DNA of 64,000 nucleotides from a virus, in IMG/VR virus record IMGVR_UViG_3300044640_002737, positions 186,001 to 250,000 of that record. One strand, given 5' to 3'. A program made the translations under genes and the position numbers. Positions 58,284-64,000 of this stretch are shown in pieces (position 1 is the first letter of the stretch; every line of letters starts with the position of its first letter). The notes under the pieces are model-generated. The model did not search any database, had not been told where the DNA came from, and saw only the letters and a program-made list of their open reading frames with translations.

Positions 58284-58316
58284 AAAAAGACCTACTTTAA
58301 AAATAGGTCTTTTTGT
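58284..58316 (-). terminator. intrinsic terminator overlapping a stop codon
   Basis: A stem AAAGACCTA/TAGGTCTTT (58286-58294 with 58304-58312) is followed by a minus-strand T-run. The TAG stop of the gene at 58292 lies inside the hairpin. Confidence 0.85.
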
Positions 58317-58543
58317 TTTTTATTCCATTCTTTTTGAGTAATGGGCTTAGAATCTAAATCCCAATTGGTATCGGGATTTATTATCCTCTTCTTCTGATTC
58401 TTCCAGTCTCCAAACGTCCATATGAATCTGTTATATTGTTTACCAACCGTAACAAATCCGGTATCTCCAGGCTGTATAGCTATTGGTGATTGTGGTGGTG
58501 CATAGAAACTAGTTTCTGCAGATTTAGAGGAGTTCTTCTTCAT
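58292..58543 (-). CDS. small protein, unknown function
   Basis: A basic 83-residue protein with a central FVTVGKQYNRFIWTFGDWKNQKKR and a Lys-rich end. It overlaps the upstream gene by 20 nt and has a terminator across its stop codon. Confidence 0.65.
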   Translation of the reverse strand: MKKNSSKSAETSFYAPPQSPIAIQPGDTGFVTVGKQYNRFIWTFGDWKNQKKRIINPDTNWDLDSKPITQKEWNKKQKDLFLK

Positions 58544-58760
58544 ATTTGTCTTTATCGTATATAACCGCTTCGATCAAAGTTTTATTGATCTGGAAGGTTT
58601 CAAATCCTCCAACGGTTCCATCCATATACTCAGCAACTTTCTTTTCTACCTCGATGATAGATTCTCCAGCAACTAAGAATTGGGATTTTTTGTACATTGG
58701 GTCGCCTGCTTTATTAACTTCACCAGACTCGAAATTTACTTTTACTAAATAGTAACTCAT
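58524..58760 (-). CDS. small DUF4494-like protein
   Basis: This 78-residue protein reads YYLVKVNFESGEVNKAGDP then SQFLVAGESIIEVEKKVAEYM. This resembles the DUF4494 family found in Bacteroidota and their phages, by eye only. Function unknown. Confidence 0.6.
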   Translation of the reverse strand: MSYYLVKVNFESGEVNKAGDPMYKKSQFLVAGESIIEVEKKVAEYMDGTVGGFETFQINKTLIEAVIYDKDKYEEELL

Positions 58761-58785
58761 TTGATTTTCTTTTTAGAGATTAAAA

Positions 58786-58965
58786 TTACGCTTTGTTGTT
58801 TTTTGCTTCCTGTACTTCAACTCTTAAGTCCTGTGCAAGTTTTTTAAGTTCTTGCATAGCTTGTCTAACTCTAGTACCAGCTGCTCCGTTTCCTTTAGAT
58901 GCGAATTTTTCAACATCACCTTGTGTTTGCTCGATAAGAGCTTTAATTTGTTCGAATTTTTCCAT
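58786..58965 (-). CDS. Hc1-type histone H1-like DNA-binding protein
   Basis: ATG at 58965 and TAA at 58786-58788 give 59 residues. The sequence MEKFEQIKALIEQTQGD... KGNGAAGTRVRQAMQELKKLAQDLR ...EVQEAKN is the small histone H1-like Hc1 family carried by almost every Bacteroidota genome. It binds and condenses DNA. In a phage it could compact its own genome or shift the host nucleoid. It is evidence for the host phylum and for transfer from host to phage. Confidence 0.88.
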   Translation of the reverse strand: MEKFEQIKALIEQTQGDVEKFASKGNGAAGTRVRQAMQELKKLAQDLRVEVQEAKNNKA

Positions 58966-59016
58966 TTTGTATTTATTTTAATTATTAATTATATAAACTT
59001 TTTAATAAATGTTTCC

Positions 59017-59556
59017 TTATCTGCTAAGAATAACTGAATTCTTATCAGATCCTTCCTGAACTGACCAATTTCCGCCTAATTGTGAAACCGACATAGATTT
59101 CATGTATTCCATATATGTACCTTTACCCTCATACTGGAGATTATCTTGAATCTCGTCATATATTCTAGTTACCTTTGAATTAAGCTCCAAGTAATCAGTA
59201 ACACATTTATAAACATACTCCATTAGCCTAGATAGCTCGTTAGATCCCATCTTAAATTTATTCTTATCTGTCTGTGGGATATCTTCCTTATCTACAGCGA
59301 TATCCTCTATTACTTCCGGTGAAATTTCATTTAATGTTAGTACACCATACGAATTCTTAGCACCTTCTATATTACCATGATCCGAATATTTCCCGATTAT
59401 GAGGTGGAATCCTCTAACCTCTTCATTCTCCATATCAAGATTAAAGAAATAATGATATAAATCCCCGTTTTTTTTCATTAGAAATGGGGAAGTACCAAAT
59501 CCATCAGACTCATTCATATTACTTACAAATTGTCCGAAAGTTGCAATTTTTGTCAT
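59017..59556 (-). CDS. protein with capsid-targeting-like leader, unknown function
   Basis: 179 residues are read from the ATG at 59556; an earlier ATG at 59595 lies inside the upstream gene. The leader is MTKIATFGQFVSNMNE-S (F7/F10, M-N-E site at 14-16). The body is alpha/beta with YHYFFNLDMENEEVRGFHLIIG and a C-terminal SQLGGNWSVQEGSDKNSVIL. The start codon lies 2 nt after the ligase-NMNAT stop. Likely virion-internal. Confidence 0.7.
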   Translation of the reverse strand: MTKIATFGQFVSNMNESDGFGTSPFLMKKNGDLYHYFFNLDMENEEVRGFHLIIGKYSDHGNIEGAKNSYGVLTLNEISPEVIEDIAVDKEDIPQTDKNKFKMGSNELSRLMEYVYKCVTDYLELNSKVTRIYDEIQDNLQYEGKGTYMEYMKSMSVSQLGGNWSVQEGSDKNSVILSR

Positions 59557-59557
59557 T

Positions 59558-61639
59558 TTATTCTTCGTTATTTTTAATTTCTTTATTAACCTCATCTATG
59601 GTTTTCTCATCGCCATATTCATTCAGATAATTAATAACTTCTGTTTTATCCGTTTTTTCAGAATCAGATAATTCATCGTCAGATAAACCTTCATTAACGC
59701 CGGTTCCTTTCTTAGAAGAAACTAACTGCTGATAAAACGATGCTACTGATGGGGGAACAAGCTTCTTAAAAGCTACAAAATCCTCCGCATCAATCATATC
59801 TCTAACTTCCGATCCGCTGGTGATTCTAGGAGTCTCTATGATCTCTATATCATCAGGAAAATCACCGCCAGCTTTCTTAAGATATTCTGCTTGCTTCTTG
59901 TAATCTTCTGTTCTATCATCACCACATCCTATATATTTGGGAAGGTATCCCATCTGTTTAGCTTTACCGTATATAATTCCGAGTAATCCTCGATCTACCA
60001 TGAAATATCCGGATATAGTTTTAGAATTCTCTCTAACCACTGATTCCATATACTTATCAACTAGATCAGTATCAAATGGAGATTTACCAGATTTATTATG
60101 TCCAGGATGAACTACTGCTATTATCGAAGGCAGATTATTCTTTTTAAATAGGTCATTAGCCATCTTAAGATGACCTTTATGGAAAGGTTGAAATCTTCCA
60201 ACAATTAAATTTACTTTCTGCAATTCTTTGTCTTTCTTTTCGGCTGATTTATCTTTTTCTTCTATTGGTTCAGCATCGGGCTTTTCCTTGGTGTCTATAG
60301 TTTCCAATGTTGATATAAAATCATTATAAGAAAAGAAGTGATCGTCCTTATGATCATCATTTTCACTCTCAGACGTAACATAATCAACTTTCTTGGTTGA
60401 CATATTAGATTTTCTAAAATCAAAAAATGATGGGACTGATTGGGATTCTTGTATTTTTGGGGTCTGTTTTCTATCTACTTCCTTTTGTATATCAGAGACC
60501 AGCATATTGAACTGGTTTATTATACCAGCAGTAATTATTCCACCCGCTCTTTTCTTTATTTTTCTAAAAGAATTCAATATTAACTTAAATAATGATTCAT
60601 ATGAATCATCCTGCTCAAGATAGCTAAGTACTCTTCTATCTCTTATTAGTTCCTTGTTTAGTCTGAATTCGTCCTTCTTTAAATAATCAGGTTCCTGAAA
60701 ATCCGCACCTTTATATTTATAGCCATAGTCGTCTAGGAATTTAGAAAATACATCAGAAACAAACGAAATATACCTCTCATCTTCTGAATCTCCATCGATT
60801 CTAAACGAATCAACCCCAGATTCCAATATAAAATTCATAACATCCAGAACAGTAAGTCCCAGAAAATCACTAGGTTTATTTTCAATCTTTAATTTGGTTT
60901 TATTTTTTGCCATTTCGGTAAATACTGGATCTACCATCTTTGACACAACAGTCTCACCTTCACCTTTCTCGTCACCAAACTTAAAAACTATTCCTTCTAT
61001 GGCCTTATCAAGGTCGTCGTTTAATGCGCTTTCCTTGGCTTCCGGATTTAGTACACCTATGATATACCTAACAAAACTCTTAGTCTTATACTCAGATACC
61101 AAATCATCGAATGGTGTTCGTAGAAAATCTGATATTTTTTCTTTCTGATCCTCACTAAGATATCCTTGAAAAATAATCGGGGGTCTCTCAACTCCTAAAA
61201 GATCTGCCCAGGTATCTAATTTCTCCTTGTCATTTATAAAATTATTGGAAGGCTTAGAGTCCTTAGGACTAACGTAAGACAATATAAGATTATTCTTTGG
61301 CATTCTATCGTAAGCAATCTCGACTGGCTTATTATTAGCAAAATATTCCAATCCAAATTTCCATCCTCTTGGGATTTTACTTATTGTGTGTGGACTCAAA
61401 GATTCTATATACTGGATAGGCTTCTCATAATATTTCATAAGGGTTCTATCAACCATTGTTATCGGATTTCTCTGATCTCTCTTATAGAATACAAATTTAC
61501 CATCGTTAGCATCTCTTTCGAAAACAAAAGCAGATCCATCCATTTTTTCATTAACAGTTACATAAGTACTAAAGAGATTATCAATAAACTCTTTTCCTTT
61601 CTTATGGTAAATATCATATAAGTGGCTAATTCCAGACAT
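59558..61639 (-). CDS. KxDG nucleotidyltransferase (ligase-like) fused to NMN adenylyltransferase-like domain
   Basis: The 693-residue N-terminal domain (about 1-240) has the ligase motif I EKMDGSAFVF (Lys 32 would be adenylylated), motif III FGLEYF and motif IV IEGIVFKF. The middle (about 250-470) is helical with two leader-like patches (VPSFFDFRKSN after an I-Q-E; FFSYNDFISTLE). The C-terminal domain (about 475-645) is a HIGH-superfamily cytidylyl/NMN-adenylyltransferase: GRFQPFHKGH and ITSGSEVRDMI. It could seal RNA or DNA ends and make NAD, the product or cofactor of such reactions. Both active sites look intact. Confidence 0.85.
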   Translation of the reverse strand: MSGISHLYDIYHKKGKEFIDNLFSTYVTVNEKMDGSAFVFERDANDGKFVFYKRDQRNPITMVDRTLMKYYEKPIQYIESLSPHTISKIPRGWKFGLEYFANNKPVEIAYDRMPKNNLILSYVSPKDSKPSNNFINDKEKLDTWADLLGVERPPIIFQGYLSEDQKEKISDFLRTPFDDLVSEYKTKSFVRYIIGVLNPEAKESALNDDLDKAIEGIVFKFGDEKGEGETVVSKMVDPVFTEMAKNKTKLKIENKPSDFLGLTVLDVMNFILESGVDSFRIDGDSEDERYISFVSDVFSKFLDDYGYKYKGADFQEPDYLKKDEFRLNKELIRDRRVLSYLEQDDSYESLFKLILNSFRKIKKRAGGIITAGIINQFNMLVSDIQKEVDRKQTPKIQESQSVPSFFDFRKSNMSTKKVDYVTSESENDDHKDDHFFSYNDFISTLETIDTKEKPDAEPIEEKDKSAEKKDKELQKVNLIVGRFQPFHKGHLKMANDLFKKNNLPSIIAVVHPGHNKSGKSPFDTDLVDKYMESVVRENSKTISGYFMVDRGLLGIIYGKAKQMGYLPKYIGCGDDRTEDYKKQAEYLKKAGGDFPDDIEIIETPRITSGSEVRDMIDAEDFVAFKKLVPPSVASFYQQLVSSKKGTGVNEGLSDDELSDSEKTDKTEVINYLNEYGDEKTIDEVNKEIKNNEE

Positions 61640-61675
61640 ATTTAATTTTAATTTTATCTTTATATTTATATAAGA

Positions 61676-62599
61676 TTAAGCTCTTTTTATTTCGGAGGGC
61701 CTCTCTAAATTTGCTCTAGTAATATATTCGAGGAACTTTTCCTCTATTTCGCCAACCTTATCATAAAGTTCAAAACTAGGTGAATCTATAATCTGGTATA
61801 ACTTTTCGAATGTTTTAACGTCATTGATTGAATAACCTGTACCCAATGCAAAGTCTATAAATTCCTGAGGATCTCTAGTTATAAATCTCTCGCTTCCGCT
61901 TATCTTGGCAGCATTCTTTAATCTAGGTTTTAGTTTGCCTCTGTATGATTTAGTATGCCAATATAAACCATCGCTTAATATCAGCACAGGTGAATCATAA
62001 TCCATAACTTCTCCAGCATCGTTAACATCCAATACCATTCTACGTATTGCTAATATAGCAGCAAGTAACCAGTTTCTATGAGCTGATTTATATTTACTTT
62101 CAGATGTTTTGTAGTCAGGTGAATAGTAGATAAACTTTGCCCATTCCATATCAGCAACGGGTATTAAATCAAGCTGTACAATTCCGTTAGTTTGATCACC
62201 GTTTATAGGCCATCCTATACTTACTATATTTAGTCCCTTCAAATAATTTATTTCAGGTTCGAATCCCAATTTGCTTGTTAGCTCTTCCGATCCACTTAAT
62301 ATCGAATAAATATATCCAGATACCTCCTTTAGTGGCACATTGAATAAATTAGAATCAAGTCCAAGATCAAGATCACCCGATGTATCATCTGGATTTTTCT
62401 TTTTCCCTATGCTTCCAATAACGATGTATTCACCAGCAGATGAATTGGGATTTACACCAATAATCGGCAACAATATGCTCTTTATTGAGGCTAGTGTTTC
62501 TTCAAACTCATCCTCCCTTATTCTTCTAGATGTTTTAATAGCGGCACCACCCTCTAATAAAATTACAAAGTTATTAAATGATAGCGTTTTATTGTGCAT
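61676..62599 (-). CDS. nucleotidyltransferase with capsid-targeting-like leader
   Basis: The 307-residue protein has the leader MHNKTLSFNNFVILLE-GG (F8/F11, L-L-E site). The core matches pol-beta-type nucleotidyltransferases: VIGSIGKKKNPDDTSGDLDLGLD (G-S followed by D-x-D) and GIVQLDLIPVAD (third Asp). A helical C-terminal domain follows. It could add nucleotides to RNA or protein. Substrate unknown. Its start overlaps the upstream gene by 11 nt. Confidence 0.8.
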   Translation of the reverse strand: MHNKTLSFNNFVILLEGGAAIKTSRRIREDEFEETLASIKSILLPIIGVNPNSSAGEYIVIGSIGKKKNPDDTSGDLDLGLDSNLFNVPLKEVSGYIYSILSGSEELTSKLGFEPEINYLKGLNIVSIGWPINGDQTNGIVQLDLIPVADMEWAKFIYYSPDYKTSESKYKSAHRNWLLAAILAIRRMVLDVNDAGEVMDYDSPVLILSDGLYWHTKSYRGKLKPRLKNAAKISGSERFITRDPQEFIDFALGTGYSINDVKTFEKLYQIIDSPSFELYDKVGEIEEKFLEYITRANLERPSEIKRA

Positions 62600-63140
62600 T
62601 GCTTGTCTTTTTATAATACCTCTCCATTATACCATTCATATAATCGGCGTACATTTCCTCTTCCTTATTCTTAGGGTTTGCTGGATCAAAATCCTTCCCG
62701 AAGTATTTTTTACCCTTGATCACTCCAGATTTATAGAACTTTTCAGCATCAGCATCGGTAACTTTTTTATCACCAATATTATCCCTTTCCCATTTATTAA
62801 GGATTTCAGTCTTTTTAGCTTTTAGTTCGTCCTTAGTAAACTTATTTGAACTTTTCTCCTCTTTACTTGATCCTTTAGGTGTTAAGAAATCTGCAACAGC
62901 AGCTCCAGCTCCGGTAATTAATCTAAATACATTAGGAATTAGGTTGGTTGCTCTTCTTGCAGCTTGATATTTGTCATCAGAATCATAATAACTAGAATAG
63001 TAATTAGAATCCTTCATATCATCACCAACTCTCGTGTTCATATCTCTAAGCCATCTACTAAATGTAGTCTTCCCTGTGCTGCCCTCGGAGCTAGCTTCGG
63101 ATACATTGTTAGTAAATTCAGTAAATGATTTCATTATCAT
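62589..63140 (-). CDS. basic protein with capsid-targeting-like leader
   Basis: The 183-residue protein opens with MIMKSFTEFTNNVSE-A (F6/F9, V-S-E site at 13-15); MKSFTEF is the closest match here to the T4 capsid-targeting sequence MKTYQEF. A short hydrophobic stretch (LITGAGAAVADFL) and a Lys-rich helical end follow. Likely an internal head protein that is cleaved and injected. Confidence 0.75.
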   Translation of the reverse strand: MIMKSFTEFTNNVSEASSEGSTGKTTFSRWLRDMNTRVGDDMKDSNYYSSYYDSDDKYQAARRATNLIPNVFRLITGAGAAVADFLTPKGSSKEEKSSNKFTKDELKAKKTEILNKWERDNIGDKKVTDADAEKFYKSGVIKGKKYFGKDFDPANPKNKEEEMYADYMNGIMERYYKKTSNAQ

Positions 63141-63157
63141 AATTAAAATGTTTTCTG

Positions 63158-63165
63158 TATATATC
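63158..63165 (-). promoter_or_regulatory. GATATATA element
   Basis: An exact octamer 17 nt upstream of the leader-bearing gene at 62589-63140. Confidence 0.6.
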
Positions 63166-63175
63166 CCAATGAAAA

Positions 63176-64000
63176 CTAAAGTTTAACTTTGTATATTTTA
63201 TAATCGAAAGATTCCTTCTTGTATATCTCCATTCTCTCCAGACTATGTTTCATTAAATAATTCAAATAATTTTTGGTACTAAAATCGTCAACGAAATCTA
63301 TAATATTTACTTTGTCCTTTCCTTCCATTTTACGCATACCCCTACCTAAACTCTGCTTAATTAGAACTTCACTCTTATATGATTCAACAAGAAATATATT
63401 ATGCAGATTATTGATCGAAATACCGGTAGAGAATGTTCCATAAGTTGCTATAAGGACCTTATTTTCACCCGAGCTCATTCTTGTTTTATATTCCTCTCTT
63501 AGAGCTTCATTTGTTCCACCTTCGACGTAGAAAACCTCCTTGTCCGAGTTTTTCTCTCTTAGTAAATTCCATATCTGCTTTCCGTATTCATCCTTAACTG
63601 ATTGAAATAGTACTAGTGAATTCTTAGAACTTTTACTAATGAAATCAACTATGTAATTAAGTCTTTTTCTGCTTTCTATAACTAACTTTCTTTCTATGTT
63701 ATAAAACTCATTTCCTTCTATTTTTTTATCCGATGATTTATTCGAATTGTTAAGTTTTATGTCAGCAAGTTTTTGTTTATAGCTATCTTCAAGCCAATCC
63801 ATAATAACAACCTTTATCGAAACAGGTGTTGCATAGTTATTATCAAAAAGATAGCTTGGCGGGATTTCAACAACAAGTGGACCTAAAAATTGCTGTATTG
63901 TCATATAATCAGCGGTTCCTTTCTTTGTCAATGTTCCGGTTAGACCAAATCTCCATCTAGAGTGCATGCAATTTGCAACTATCTTCTTTATGGACATGGA
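63176..64000 (-). CDS. uvsW: UvsW-type superfamily 2 helicase, partial
   Basis: About 275 C-terminal residues; the frame continues beyond the window edge, so the start is missing. Helicase motifs III (RFGLTGTLTKK), IV (SLVLFQSVKDEYG), V (LIATYGTFSTGISINNL) and VI (IKQSLGRGMRKMEG) are present in order. T4 UvsW unwinds R-loops and branched DNA and moves replication from origin-driven to recombination-driven mode. The DEAD-type Walker motifs lie outside the window. Confidence 0.93.
   Translation of the reverse strand, partial: SMSIKKIVANCMHSRWRFGLTGTLTKKGTADYMTIQQFLGPLVVEIPPSYLFDNNYATPVSIKVVIMDWLEDSYKQKLADIKLNNSNKSSDKKIEGNEFYNIERKLVIESRKRLNYIVDFISKSSKNSLVLFQSVKDEYGKQIWNLLREKNSDKEVFYVEGGTNEALREEYKTRMSSGENKVLIATYGTFSTGISINNLHNIFLVESYKSEVLIKQSLGRGMRKMEGKDKVNIIDFVDDFSTKNYLNYLMKHSLERMEIYKKESFDYKIYKVKL

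Noticed and set aside
62250-62275. GGTTCGAATCCC, which looks like a tRNA T-arm
   Set aside because: It lies inside the nucleotidyltransferase coding frame (encoding GFEPE on the minus strand) and no acceptor or anticodon stem can be paired around it.
62340-62825. 161-residue plus-strand ORF
   Set aside because: It is antisense to two minus-strand genes with recognisable motifs and has no promoter, start context or composition of a real protein.
1-64000. Prophage or temperate lifestyle
   Set aside because: No integrase, excisionase, attachment-site repeat or CI-like repressor was seen; only one weak ribbon-helix-helix candidate at 30876.

Overview
The window looks like part of the genome of a large, strictly lytic, T4-related (myovirus-type) phage that infects a member of the Bacteroidota, probably a flavobacterium-like host. 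Phage identity rests on these genes: ribonucleotide reductase NrdA/NrdB, thymidylate synthase, a T4-type topoisomerase (gp39 and gp52 homologues), a family B DNA polymerase with an adjacent sliding clamp, a UvsW-type helicase, two endolysins and tail-fibre adhesins. No integrase or repressor is visible. The host inference rests on four points: AT-rich DNA with almost no Shine-Dalgarno sequences, promoters with the Bacteroidota -7 element TAnnTTTG, lipoprotein and signal-peptide genes of Bacteroidota style, and a 59-residue Hc1-type histone H1-like protein. Nearly all genes are on the minus strand in tight, often 4-bp-overlapping strings. A few plus-strand islands hold lysis or virion-like genes.

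Layout: 1-5.0 kb holds a partial plus-strand gene, early secreted proteins, a DnaQ-like exonuclease and a plus-strand lysis-like cluster (GH19 endolysin, one-TM protein, Ala-rich coiled coil, 2OG oxygenase). 5.0-17.1 kb holds thioredoxin, an SGNH-phosphatase fusion, a HAD protein, an AAA ATPase, thymidylate synthase and many small unknowns. 17.1-25.7 kb holds a secreted nuclease, an IMPDH/GMP reductase-like enzyme, RNase HII, an HTH-metallophosphoesterase and a thymidylate-synthase homologue that looks like a dCMP hydroxymethylase. 25.7-30.1 kb holds a metallophosphoesterase, methylglyoxal synthase, a GIY-YIG homing endonuclease, a phage tmRNA and a glycosyltransferase. 30.2-41.2 kb holds a RimK-RimB fusion, the C-terminal half of the DNA polymerase, clamp, topoisomerase subunits, DnaJ and UVDE. 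41.3-50.0 kb holds a GT2 glycosyltransferase, adenylate kinase, NrdA, NrdB, dUTPase/dCTPase and the N-terminal half of the polymerase. 50.0-52.0 kb holds an MBD4-like DNA glycosylase, an amidase endolysin and Hsp20. 52-64 kb holds two LamG adhesins, a DUF3008 protein, the Hc1 histone, a ligase-NMNAT fusion, a nucleotidyltransferase and UvsW.

Three themes connect the genes. First, at least eleven otherwise unrelated proteins begin with a leader of the form M...F-x-x-[F/Y]...[hydrophobic]-x-E, which closely resembles the T4 capsid-targeting sequence and gp21 prohead-protease site. Several of these are enzymes (RimK-RimB fusion, adenylate kinase, SGNH-phosphatase, nucleotidyltransferase), so the phage may package an enzyme cargo in its head and inject it. 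Second, a dCMP-hydroxymethylase-like enzyme, an all-alpha dUTPase/dCTPase, two glycosyltransferases and an MBD4-like glycosylase suggest modified cytosine in the phage DNA. Third, two promoter classes can be read from the sequence: an early class (TTTTTTT[A/G], 16 nt, TAnnTTTG; five copies with identical spacing) and a GATATATA octamer class in front of many virion-like genes.

Limits: no search or folding could be run. Names rest on motif recognition, and many small proteins are left without a function.
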